A program made the translations under genes and the position numbers. From Paraburkholderia fungorum (GTDB taxonomy: Bacteria > Pseudomonadota > Gammaproteobacteria > Burkholderiales > Burkholderiaceae): a stretch of DNA of 64,000 nt. The stretch covers positions 62,001 through 126,000 of the forward strand of contig NZ_MCAS01000005.1 of assembly GCF_003610895.1 (NCBI RefSeq), written 5' to 3'. Positions 10,066-18,685 of the stretch are shown here, in pieces. The stretch's first letter is position 1, and every line of letters begins with the position of its first letter. The notes below the pieces were generated by a model. It searched no databases. It had not been told where the DNA came from and saw nothing but the letters and a program-made list of their open reading frames with translations.

Positions 10066-10547
10066 GAACTGAAACTCCCTTCGATGAATGACTGAAAATC
10101 GCGCGGTTGAAAGACCTTGATGACCGCCTCGGCGCAGCACACCTCGCCGTGGTGAATCGTGCATTCGTAAGCGCCGTGGCCTTCTTCGCTGCGTAGTAAT
10201 TCTGTTACGTGGATCAGCAACTGCGCGCCGCCCGCGAACGACGCCTGCAAGGCCCGGTAGCTGCGCGAGCCGAGCAGCACGCCGGGACGCGCCCTGCCGC
10301 CGCCGCGCATGGCCAGCAGCGCGACGTGCGCCGCAATGGTCTGCGCCATCAACTCGATACCGATCCATGCGGGCATCGCGCCGTCGGCGGTGGCGTACCA
10401 GGCGTCGGCGTGGACGGTTGCCCGGGCGCTCAAGGCCTCTTCGCCAAAGGTGTCGATCCCATCGATCAATAGCATCGTGCCGCGATGCGGGATGATCGCT
10501 TCGATGGGTTGCTGGATGAGATCCTGGATGGAGAGCGTCTGGGTCAT
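10062..10547 (-). CDS. 3-hydroxyacyl-ACP dehydratase (ApeP-like hot-dog protein)
   Basis: A 161-residue hot-dog-fold dehydratase, expected to remove water from the 3-hydroxyacyl intermediate and create each polyene double bond. The N-terminal IPHRGTMLLIDGI and GIELMAQTIAAH are characteristic of the ApeP/FabZ-like family. The ATG at 10547 is 8 bases after the ketosynthase stop; an in-frame GTG overlapping that stop (10559) is an alternative. The gene overlaps the ketoreductase start by 4 bases. Confidence 0.88.
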   Translation of the reverse strand: MTQTLSIQDLIQQPIEAIIPHRGTMLLIDGIDTFGEEALSARATVHADAWYATADGAMPAWIGIELMAQTIAAHVALLAMRGGGRARPGVLLGSRSYRALQASFAGGAQLLIHVTELLRSEEGHGAYECTIHHGEVCCAEAVIKVFQPRDFQSFIEGSFSS

Positions 10548-10555
10548 CGCGTGGC

Positions 10556-11752
10556 TCACCGTCCGAGGATCAGGCTGACATTGCTGCCGCCAAATGCAAA
10601 CGAATTGCTCATCACGTACTGCGGCCCCGAGCCGGACGGTAAAAAGCGTTCGGTTTCGACCAGATCCAGCGCCGGCAAAGCAGGATCGGCTTCGCCGTCC
10701 CACAGGTGACGTGGCAGCGGCACGGGCTGCGCCGCATTCGCGCGCGCCAGCGTCAGCCAGGCGAAGGCGAGTTCGGTTGCGCCTGCCGCGCCGAGCTGAT
10801 GCCCTGTCAGCGGCTTGGTGCCGCTCGTCGCCACGCCCTCGGGAAAAACACGCGCCATCAGTTTCGCTTCCATATCGTCGTTCTTGCGTGTGGCGGTGGC
10901 ATGCAGATTCACATAGCCGATCGCCGACGCGGCGACGCCTGCATCGGCCAGCGCCGCCTGCAACGCGATTTCACCGCCCACACCCAGCGGGTCGGGCGAG
11001 GAAATGTGATGCGCGTCGCTCGATTCGCCGATGCCCGCGAGCCGGACTTCCGCTTCGTCGCGGCTCATCAGGAATACAGCAGCGCCTTCGCCGACGTTGA
11101 TCCCGCAGCGATTGCGGCTCATCGGATTGGCGCGCACCCCGCTGGTCGATTCGAGCGATGCGAAACCCTGCACCGTCAGCTCGCACAATGAATCGACACC
11201 GCCCACCACCACTGCATCGCAGAGCCGCAATTGCAGCAACCGGCGCGCCGACGCAAAAGCCTTCGCACTCGATGTACAGGCGGTCGAAATCGTGAACGCC
11301 GGGCCCTGCACGCCGAGCACGGCGGCGGCAAACGGCGCGACGGTGCCGATCTCCATCTGCCGGTAATTGAAGTTGGGAGGCAGGTTGCCCGCTTGCGCCT
11401 GGTAGACGAACGCAGCTTCGGCCGCTTCGATGCCTGACGTGCTGGTGCCGAGCACCACGCCGATCCGATGCGCGCCATAGCGCTCACGCGCCGCATCGAC
11501 CGCCGCGCCGATCTGCGTCAGCGCGGCCAGCAACAGACGGTTATTACGGCAGTCGTAACGTGCGAGCGCGGCCGGCGGCGCCAGATCGAGCGGCGCCAGC
11601 ACGCTGCCGACAAACGCCTCGCCAATGCCCGTATGCGCGTTTGCCATACCGGGTGCGTGCGCGGCGGCAAGCGCCGGGACGATTGCGTCGAGGCCATCGC
11701 CGAGTGCATTGATCATGCCAAGCGCATGCAAATAAACTGATGGCGCTTTCAT
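10556..11752 (-). CDS. Beta-ketoacyl-ACP synthase (ApeO-like)
   Basis: A 398-residue ketosynthase. The nucleophile is in TISTACTSSAK, and the His motifs are NLHATATRKND and KPLTGHQLGAAG. In APE systems the ApeO ketosynthase works with a chain-length-factor partner; such a partner is the first gene of this operon. The ATG overlaps the exporter stop in an ATGA. Its position just after the MMPL exporter and before the dehydratase fits the apeO slot, with no DUF3261 (apeN) gene between. Confidence 0.9.
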   Translation of the reverse strand: MKAPSVYLHALGMINALGDGLDAIVPALAAAHAPGMANAHTGIGEAFVGSVLAPLDLAPPAALARYDCRNNRLLLAALTQIGAAVDAARERYGAHRIGVVLGTSTSGIEAAEAAFVYQAQAGNLPPNFNYRQMEIGTVAPFAAAVLGVQGPAFTISTACTSSAKAFASARRLLQLRLCDAVVVGGVDSLCELTVQGFASLESTSGVRANPMSRNRCGINVGEGAAVFLMSRDEAEVRLAGIGESSDAHHISSPDPLGVGGEIALQAALADAGVAASAIGYVNLHATATRKNDDMEAKLMARVFPEGVATSGTKPLTGHQLGAAGATELAFAWLTLARANAAQPVPLPRHLWDGEADPALPALDLVETERFLPSGSGPQYVMSNSFAFGGSNVSLILGR

Positions 11753-14214
11753 GTGGCCCTCCTTGATTCCGATGGCATGCCGATCGGCGCGAGCAGCACC
11801 GACACCGCAATGCCGAGCGCGAGCGTGGCGCCGAAGCTCTTCAGCGCAGGCATCGCGCTCATGCCGAGCATGCCGAACGACAACAGCGTGGTGGCCGCCG
11901 AAAGCAGCACGCCGGTCCACACTGCGCCGAGATCGGCGTCCGCGCGCAAGCAGCCTTCGCGCAGAAATACCGCATAGTTTGCGCCTACGCCGAGCACCAG
12001 CATCAGCGCGAGCCAATTGAAAAGATTGAGCGGCACGTGAACGTAGCCGAACACAGCGAGTGTGACACCCACCGCAAGCAGCACCGGCAGCGTCACGGCG
12101 ACGCCACCACGCAACCGTTCCGCGAGAGAGACGTCCTTGCGGGCGCCCTCCACGGAGACGTTCTTCGGGGCGTAGCGCAGGATCAGCAAAACGAGTACGA
12201 GCGCCAGCGCGCCGCCGAGCCACCAGCCGCTATCCACGCGATATGCGCCGAACAGTTTCGACACACTCGCCGCCTTGTCGACGAATACCACGCCCGGCAC
12301 CGACTGCGCGGCGGCGATCAGCGCGGGCTCGTTCTGCGGCGTCACGCCTTGTGGAATCACCACAGCCGCATACGCTTTGCTGGCCGAATCCACGACGCCC
12401 AGCCACAGATGTTTGTACGGCCGCGACCACGGGGCGGCAAGCCACGTGTCGAGCGTCAGCGGCGGCTGCGGTTTCGCCTGCGCGGCAAGCCAGGCGTCGG
12501 CAACTTCGTCTTTGAAGCCGGCCTGCAGCAGCGTGGCGCGCAACGCCGCGGGGTCGTTGAAGATGTGCTGCGCGAGCAAGGCACGGTCTGCGTCTTGCTG
12601 TTTCGCAGACGGCACGAATTGCGCCACCGACTGATAGCTGCCGACGCCGTTCGCCGTGCCGTCCAGGCCGTCGAGCTTCACGCCCAGCGCTTCGGCGCGT
12701 TGCAGCACGATCTCGGGCGTCTCGCCACGCACCACAAAAAACTGCGCGCTGTTGTCGACGCCGACCGCCGCACGCACCTTGTCTTCCTGCGCGACCAGCG
12801 AAGGATCGCGCTGGATCAGCAAATGGATATCGTCGTCGCTCGTCAGACGCAGCCAGCCGGGAATCGCCACGATCAGCAACAGCGCCGCGACGAACCATGC
12901 GCGCCTGCCGCCAATCGTGCGATGCCAAACGGTCAGCAGCCGCGCCGCACCTGCGAACAGGCGCTGCGGGCTGCGCCTGGGCGGGCGTGTGAGCAACGCG
13001 GGCAATAACCACAGCACGGAGGCAAACGCCGTCGTAATCCCCACCATCGCGAAACAGGCAATCTGCTTGAGCGCGGGGAACGGCACCCACATGAGAATCG
13101 CGTAGCCGAGCAGGCTGGTGGCAAGCGCAACCGTCAAAGCCGGACGCACCGCGCGCGCGCCGCGGCGCGAATCCCAATCACGGCCCGCGCCGAGATAGAC
13201 CACGAAATACTGGATCGAATAATCGACCGCCTCGCCGATCAGGCTTGCGCCGAACACCAGCGTCAACAGATGCAACTGGCCGAATACCAGCATCGTCGCC
13301 GCGAGCGCGCAGACAATGCCGAGCGCCGTCGAAACGAAACCGAGCAGCAATAGCCGCGGCGAACGAAACACCCACATCATCAACAGCGCAATCCCGCACA
13401 GCGACGCGACGCCGATCAGATGTACCTCGCGTTCCGACGCGCTGCGCGCCGATTCCGCGTAAAACACCGCGCCGGTTCTCGCCACCGACACATCGGGGAA
13501 GGTCTGCTTCAACGCGCTTTCGCCTTGGGCGAGCGCGGCGAGCACCGCATGCTGGGTCTTCGATTCGTAGGCCGAGCCCGGCAGCGTGGCGACGATCAGC
13601 ACACTCGTCGCCGCGCCGCGATGCGACACCAGCATGTTGTCTTCGAGTTCGAGATTCGACGTGGCGAGCGGCAAGCCGCCGAGCCAGTGTTCGAGCCAGC
13701 CGAACGGATCGTCGGCGAGCGGCGTGGTCAGGCCGCCGCGCAATGGACTGTAGATGCGCTGCGCGAGCGCGTCATGCAAGGTCGTACTCGACGCATTGCT
13801 CTGCGCGAGCGCCGCGCGGTCGGCGGCCGTCAGCAGGCCGAAGCGATAGGGCATGTACAGCGCGGCGATCTGCGACAGATCGAACGGCGGCAATTCCGCC
13901 GTCACCGAGCCGAACGCGCCGCTCTTTTGCAATGACGCGCCCAGCTGCTTTGCTGCCGCTTTCGCGTGCGCGTCGTCGTTGCTGGTAACGAGAAAAACTG
14001 TGCGGTCGCCTAACGCGCCGGCCAGCGTATCGACCGCCTTTTCGGCGACCGGATCCGCCTCGGTGGCGGGCAGCAATGCCAATAGATTGGTCTGCAACGG
14101 CGAAGGCCCACCGAAACGCCAGCCGCAATACAACGCCGCGGCGAGCGCGAGCAGCAGCCACGCGGCGCGTATGCCCCACGCCTGTTTCGCGGACCGCTGT
14201 TGCAGCACCTGCAT
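11749..14214 (-). CDS. MMPL/RND-family exporter (ApeM-like)
   Basis: An 821-residue inner-membrane protein with the two-halved MMPL topology: an N-terminal membrane anchor (RAAWLLLALAAALYCG), a large periplasmic loop, a first helix bundle beginning near the HLIGVASLCGIALLMMWVF region, a second loop and a second bundle at the C terminus. It is expected to move the aryl polyene lipid or its carrier across or out of the inner membrane. The ATG at 14214 shares one base with the LolA-like stop (TAATG). Much longer frames upstream are non-coding extensions. Confidence 0.9.
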   Translation of the reverse strand: MQVLQQRSAKQAWGIRAAWLLLALAAALYCGWRFGGPSPLQTNLLALLPATEADPVAEKAVDTLAGALGDRTVFLVTSNDDAHAKAAAKQLGASLQKSGAFGSVTAELPPFDLSQIAALYMPYRFGLLTAADRAALAQSNASSTTLHDALAQRIYSPLRGGLTTPLADDPFGWLEHWLGGLPLATSNLELEDNMLVSHRGAATSVLIVATLPGSAYESKTQHAVLAALAQGESALKQTFPDVSVARTGAVFYAESARSASEREVHLIGVASLCGIALLMMWVFRSPRLLLLGFVSTALGIVCALAATMLVFGQLHLLTLVFGASLIGEAVDYSIQYFVVYLGAGRDWDSRRGARAVRPALTVALATSLLGYAILMWVPFPALKQIACFAMVGITTAFASVLWLLPALLTRPPRRSPQRLFAGAARLLTVWHRTIGGRRAWFVAALLLIVAIPGWLRLTSDDDIHLLIQRDPSLVAQEDKVRAAVGVDNSAQFFVVRGETPEIVLQRAEALGVKLDGLDGTANGVGSYQSVAQFVPSAKQQDADRALLAQHIFNDPAALRATLLQAGFKDEVADAWLAAQAKPQPPLTLDTWLAAPWSRPYKHLWLGVVDSASKAYAAVVIPQGVTPQNEPALIAAAQSVPGVVFVDKAASVSKLFGAYRVDSGWWLGGALALVLVLLILRYAPKNVSVEGARKDVSLAERLRGGVAVTLPVLLAVGVTLAVFGYVHVPLNLFNWLALMLVLGVGANYAVFLREGCLRADADLGAVWTGVLLSAATTLLSFGMLGMSAMPALKSFGATLALGIAVSVLLAPIGMPSESRRAT

Positions 14215-14909
14215 TACGGCGCTCCAAGCAAGCTGCGCTCGGCCGGCGTCGGTTCGGTCACCGCCGCGCTTTTCGCAAAATCGAGCTTCGTGATGTCGCC
14301 GTTCGCGAGCGTGATGCGCAGGCTTTGCAGATACTCGCCGCCGTCCATCTGCAAGCCCTTGATCGACTGCGCGATCTGCGGCTGGTTCGGCGTGAGTTGC
14401 ATGCGCCACTGCGCGGCGCTGCCTTCGGCCTGCACGTCGAACTGCGAATACAGCGCCGACAGATCGCCGCCGAGCATCGCGCGCATCATCTTCGAAACCT
14501 GCGCGACGCCGCGCGTGCCCTGGGCGCTGCGAGCCGTGACGCGCTGCCCGTTCGCGTCGACCTGGGTCACGCCTGCATCGGTGATGACGTAAGTGGCTTT
14601 GTAGGGCGTGTCGATCTGCCAGATCACGCCGCGATCGCGGAAGAACAGCAGCGAACCCGTGCTGACGAGCGGCTGCTTCATCGCAGCAAGCGTCTGCGTC
14701 TGCGTGAATTGCGCGCGAACGCCCCTGGCTTGCGCGAGATGTGAGGCGATTTGCGAGACCAGCGCCGGGTTGCCGGCGGCCTGCGCTTCGGTTGCTGCAA
14801 ACGCCGCCGTCGGCCATGCGATCAGGCTCAACCCGCCGGATACGGTCAACGTGCCTAGCGCGAACAACACGCCCGCGGTCCAGCCGCGCAAGCTCATCGC
14901 CCCCTTCAT
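14214..14909 (-). CDS. LolA-like outer membrane lipoprotein carrier homologue (ApeL-like)
   Basis: A 231-residue periplasmic protein with a long signal sequence (hydrophobic segment about residues 11-35, cleavage near TAAFA). The mature part has LolA features: VRAQFTQTQTL, GSLLFFRDRGVIWQIDTPY and a two-domain beta structure pattern. It probably shuttles the polyene lipid through the periplasm. The ATG at 14909 overlaps the thioesterase stop (ATGA); an in-frame ATG at 14918 is less likely. Confidence 0.88.
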   Translation of the reverse strand: MKGAMSLRGWTAGVLFALGTLTVSGGLSLIAWPTAAFAATEAQAAGNPALVSQIASHLAQARGVRAQFTQTQTLAAMKQPLVSTGSLLFFRDRGVIWQIDTPYKATYVITDAGVTQVDANGQRVTARSAQGTRGVAQVSKMMRAMLGGDLSALYSQFDVQAEGSAAQWRMQLTPNQPQIAQSIKGLQMDGGEYLQSLRITLANGDITKLDFAKSAAVTEPTPAERSLLGAP

Positions 14910-15337
14910 GATCCCCATACACGCTCCAGCTTTTCGAACACGACCGGCGGCGACACGAACTGCAATTCCTGGGTCGCGGCATCGACCGCCACCTGGATCG
15001 TGTACCCCTTCGTGAGCCGCGTACCGGATGCGCAATCGACTATTTCATAGCCTATTTTCAGGCGGTTTTCGTGTTCGAGGAGTTGCGCGCGCACTTCGAT
15101 CGCCTGGCCGTAGATGGCCGGACGCACGTATTTCAGATGCGCCTCGACGATTGGCCACAGATAACCCGAGGCCTGCATCTCACGGTAGTCGTAGTCGAAG
15201 GTACGTAATAGCGCCGCGCGGCCGATCTCGAAGTACTTCAGATAGTGGCCATGCCAGCACACGTTCATCGCGTCGACGTCGTGAAACGGCACTTCGACTG
15301 TCGCGCTGGCTGTCAGCACCTTAGGGGCGGCGGTCAT
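14906..15337 (-). CDS. Acyl-CoA/ACP thioesterase, 4-hydroxybenzoyl-CoA thioesterase family (ApeK-like)
   Basis: A 143-residue hot-dog thioesterase. The motif VPFHDVDAMNVCWHGHYLKYFE contains the conserved Asp and the HGHYLKYFE helix start of the family. It may release or edit aryl or polyene acyl chains. The ATG overlaps the ammonia-lyase stop by 4 bases. Length is normal for the family. Confidence 0.9.
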   Translation of the reverse strand: MTAAPKVLTASATVEVPFHDVDAMNVCWHGHYLKYFEIGRAALLRTFDYDYREMQASGYLWPIVEAHLKYVRPAIYGQAIEVRAQLLEHENRLKIGYEIVDCASGTRLTKGYTIQVAVDAATQELQFVSPPVVFEKLERVWGS

Positions 15338-16953
15338 GCGTTCGAGCCTCCACGATAGTCGTTCAACAGATCGCATGCCGCGATGCGCGCGGTCAGTGCA
15401 CGCAGGTCGCTTTCCAGCGCGCGGTCTTCGTCGACGAACGACGAGTGCGCCGTCACGCTGTCGATAAAGGCTTGCAGCGGCGCGGGGACCGGCGTGGCGC
15501 TGTCGATCTTCAAGCGCAGACGCGCGGCTTGCACCGTCGCGAGGGTATGCGCGGCCGCGACCTGCTCGGTCAACTCCAGCACGCGCAAACAGTCACGCGC
15601 GGCGATCGTGCCCATGCTGACCTTGTCCTGATTGTGCGCCTCGGTCGACCGCGAGAACACGCTGGCAGGCATGGTGTTCTTCAATGCTTCGGCCGTCCAT
15701 GCCGACGACGAGATCTGCACCGCCTTGAAACCATGATTGATCGCGGCGCGCGCCGGAGCCGCACCCGACAGATTGCGCGGCAAGCCGTTGTTGAAATTCA
15801 CATCGACCAGCAGCGCCAGTTGCCGGTCCATCAGATCGGCGAGATTGGCGACCGCGACCTTCAGCGAGTCCATGGCAAACGCGATGTGGCCACCGTAGAA
15901 GTTACCGCCGTGCAGCACGCGCTCGTTGTCGGGATCGATCAACGGGTTGTCGTTCGCGCTGTTCAGTTCGTTCTCGACGTCGCGCCGCACCCATGACAAG
16001 GCATCGCGCGCGACGCCGATCACATGTGGCGCACAGCGAATCGAATAGCGGTCTTGCAGACGATGCCCCGGTGTATCGTCGCGCCCGCTCAGGTCGTCGC
16101 GAATCCATGCCGCGGCTTCGGCCTGGCCGGCGTGCGGTTTCACTTCGAACAGGGTTGCGTCGAAATGCGCGGCGCGGCCGTCGAGCGCGACGGTCGAGAG
16201 CGCCGTGAGCCGCGCGGTGAGGCGCGTCAGGTGATCGGCGCGCGCGAACGCGAGACAGGCGAGGCCCGTCATCACCGCAGTGCCGTTCATCAGCGCAAGG
16301 CCCTCTTTCGGCGCGAGCGTCAGGGGCGTGTGGCCGAGCCCGGCCCATACCTCGTTCACGTTGCGCAGCGCGCCTTGAAACATCACCTCCCGCTCGCCGG
16401 CGAGCGCCGCGGCCACATACGAAAGCGGCGTCAGGTCGCCGCTTGCGCCAACCGACCCCTCCGACGGAATACGCGGCAACACGCGATGATTGATCAGATC
16501 GGCGAGACGTTCGAGCAACACGGGACGCACGCCGGAGAAACCGTACGCGAGCGAGTTCAGGCGCGCGGCGATCACCGCGAGCGTTTGCGCGTCGTCGAGA
16601 TACTGGCCCATTCCGCAGCCGTGATAACGCGTCAGCTGCAACGGCAAGGCTTCGACGAGTTCCATCGGCACGTCCACCACGCACGCATCGCCGTAGCCGG
16701 TATTCACGCCGTACACGGTCGCGCCGGAGGCCAGATGGCGGCGCAAGAAATCCGCGCCGCGCTGAATGCGCGCGCGCCACGCCGGATCGGCGCTCAACGC
16801 AACCGGCGCGCGATGCTGGGCGATCGCGACGACCTCTTCGATCGTCAGCTTGCGAGCGCCGATCGTCACCGCCGCCGCGTTTGCCTGGACGTTTGCCTGG
16901 ACGTTCTCATGTGCGCCAACGTTCGGCGCCTCGATCAGATCATGTTCGGCCAT
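15334..16953 (-). CDS. Aromatic amino acid ammonia-lyase (HAL/PAL/TAL family)
   Basis: A 539-residue MIO-type lyase. The Ala-Ser-Gly triad that forms the MIO cofactor is at residues 170-172 (GASGDLTPLS); the catalytic Tyr is in VYGVNTGYG (about 81). The expected role is to make the aromatic starter, such as a cinnamate or coumarate, that the cluster ligase activates. It is not HutH of histidine degradation: it sits inside the APE operon and no hut genes are near. The two residues at the substrate-selectivity position read Tyr110-His111, which does not identify the substrate. Its ATG overlaps the glycosyltransferase gene by 14 bases. Confidence 0.92.
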   Translation of the reverse strand: MAEHDLIEAPNVGAHENVQANVQANAAAVTIGARKLTIEEVVAIAQHRAPVALSADPAWRARIQRGADFLRRHLASGATVYGVNTGYGDACVVDVPMELVEALPLQLTRYHGCGMGQYLDDAQTLAVIAARLNSLAYGFSGVRPVLLERLADLINHRVLPRIPSEGSVGASGDLTPLSYVAAALAGEREVMFQGALRNVNEVWAGLGHTPLTLAPKEGLALMNGTAVMTGLACLAFARADHLTRLTARLTALSTVALDGRAAHFDATLFEVKPHAGQAEAAAWIRDDLSGRDDTPGHRLQDRYSIRCAPHVIGVARDALSWVRRDVENELNSANDNPLIDPDNERVLHGGNFYGGHIAFAMDSLKVAVANLADLMDRQLALLVDVNFNNGLPRNLSGAAPARAAINHGFKAVQISSSAWTAEALKNTMPASVFSRSTEAHNQDKVSMGTIAARDCLRVLELTEQVAAAHTLATVQAARLRLKIDSATPVPAPLQAFIDSVTAHSSFVDEDRALESDLRALTARIAACDLLNDYRGGSNA

Positions 16954-18685
16954 GCGTGCCTCGCTTGGGGCTGGCCCAGAAATCGAAGAAGTTGAACCAT
17001 TGATAAGGGGCCTTGCGGCAATAGTGTTCGAGGCGCACTGCGTAACGCTGCGCCCACGCAGCAAGGTGCTGCGTGCGCTCACGGCGCGGCAACTCGATGC
17101 GCTCGGCAAACTGCTCGAAATACAGACGGTAACCGTCGTGCTCTTTCAGACAGAAGAACAGATAGACGGGGCAGCCGAGCGCATGCGCGAGCACGTAGGG
17201 GCCTTGCGCGAACGGCGCGGTCGAGCCGAGAAATTGCGCGTCGATCGTGCGGCCCGTTTCATGGGCCGGCACGCGGTCGCCGACAATCACCAGCAGCTCA
17301 CCCGAATCGACGCGCTCCTGCATCATCATCGCGGTCTCGGGACCAAAGTCGCTGACTTCGAGCAGATGCCGCGCGAACTGGCTATTCGCCGACGCCAGTA
17401 CGCTATTGAAGCGCCGCGCGTGTTCCGTGTAGACCACGGCGGTGACTTTCGCGTAAGCGCCTTGTGCGGCGAGCGCGCGGGTCATTTCCAGATTGCCGAG
17501 ATGCGCGCCGATCACGAGCGCGCCCTTGCCGCTCGCCACGAGAGCCTGGAACGCCGACGGGTCTTCGAATTTGACGTCGCCGTTGTTGACACGGCCGGAC
17601 CATGCCGCGAGCTTGTCAAAACCCGATTGCGCGAATGCCAGCATGTGGCGATAAGCAGACAGCCAGCCCGGACGCGGCGTGTCGCCATGTGGCGCGGCGT
17701 TGCCCAGATGCGTGAAGTAATTGCTCGACGCCTCGCGCGCGGCACGGCCCGTCAGCAGAAAATACGCGACGATCGGGTGCAGCCAGAGCGCGGTGAAACG
17801 GCGGCCGAACAGCTTGCAACTGAGCGCGAGCAACGACATGCCCAGATGGCTGCCGCGTTCGGCGATCCGCCACCAGTCCTGTGGACTCTGTTCGCGTGGC
17901 TCGGCCGGCTCGCCCGGTTCATTTGCGATCACCGTGCGGCGTGGCATCACTTTGTGCGCGAGCAGCATCGGCAGACGCCACAGCATGCCGAACACGAGCC
18001 GTGTATGGCTGCGGCTGATGCGCACGTTGTCCCATAGCACGTCGAAATGCGAGACGCCGTCGGCGGCGTAGGTGACGCGCGTCGGAATCGAACGGAACGC
18101 CGCGCGCCGCCAATGGAGACGCACGAGGATTTCGATGTCGAAATCCATGCGGGTCGGCAGTTGCACACTGTCGATCAGCTCGCAAGCCAGCGCCAGCGGA
18201 TAAAGGCGGAAACCGCACATCGAGTCGCGGATCGTCAGCGAGAGCGTTTCGATCCACACCCACACGTGCGTCAGATAGCGGCCGTAAAGGCGCGACTTCG
18301 GCACGCTCTCGTCGTAGACCGGGCGGCCGAGGATCACCGCGCCCGGTTCGGCACGTGCCGCTTCGATGAAGCGCGGCACATCGGCCGCGTCGTGCTGACC
18401 GTCGGCATCGATCTGCAAAGCATGCGTGTAGCCCGCGGCGCGCGCGGCACGCAGCCCCGCCATCACGGCCGCACCCTTGCCGCCGTTGACCGGCAGACGC
18501 AGCAGCGTGAGCTGCGGCGCGTATTGCTGCGCGAGCGTGGCCAGCACCTGCTGGGTCGCCTCGTCGCTGCCGTCGTCGACCACGAAGATCGGCAAACCGT
18601 GCACCGCGAGGTGCGCGACGGTCGCGCCGATCGCGTCCTTGTGGTTGTAGATCGGAATCACGATGCACGCAGCGATGCCCATCAT
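16940..18685 (-). CDS. Fused family 2 glycosyltransferase and LpxL-type acyltransferase (ApeJ-like)
   Basis: A 581-residue two-domain protein. Residues 1 to about 250 are a GT2 glycosyltransferase (IVIPIYNHK, FVVDDGSDE, and DADGQHD at 93-99). Residues from about 270 to the end form a lysophospholipid/lipid A-type acyltransferase with the H-X4-E motif at H394/E399 (GAHLGNLE). It probably builds the lipid or sugar anchor that attaches the polyene to the outer membrane. The ATG at 18685 overlaps the ligase stop in an ATGA. In several relatives the two activities are also joined, so this is likely a real fusion. Confidence 0.9.
   Translation of the reverse strand: MMGIAACIVIPIYNHKDAIGATVAHLAVHGLPIFVVDDGSDEATQQVLATLAQQYAPQLTLLRLPVNGGKGAAVMAGLRAARAAGYTHALQIDADGQHDAADVPRFIEAARAEPGAVILGRPVYDESVPKSRLYGRYLTHVWVWIETLSLTIRDSMCGFRLYPLALACELIDSVQLPTRMDFDIEILVRLHWRRAAFRSIPTRVTYAADGVSHFDVLWDNVRISRSHTRLVFGMLWRLPMLLAHKVMPRRTVIANEPGEPAEPREQSPQDWWRIAERGSHLGMSLLALSCKLFGRRFTALWLHPIVAYFLLTGRAAREASSNYFTHLGNAAPHGDTPRPGWLSAYRHMLAFAQSGFDKLAAWSGRVNNGDVKFEDPSAFQALVASGKGALVIGAHLGNLEMTRALAAQGAYAKVTAVVYTEHARRFNSVLASANSQFARHLLEVSDFGPETAMMMQERVDSGELLVIVGDRVPAHETGRTIDAQFLGSTAPFAQGPYVLAHALGCPVYLFFCLKEHDGYRLYFEQFAERIELPRRERTQHLAAWAQRYAVRLEHYCRKAPYQWFNFFDFWASPKRGTHGRT

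Noticed and set aside
15334..16953. Histidine ammonia-lyase HutH of histidine degradation
   Set aside because: The gene is embedded by overlaps in the aryl polyene operon and no hutU, hutI or hutC is near, so a role in histidine use is unlikely.
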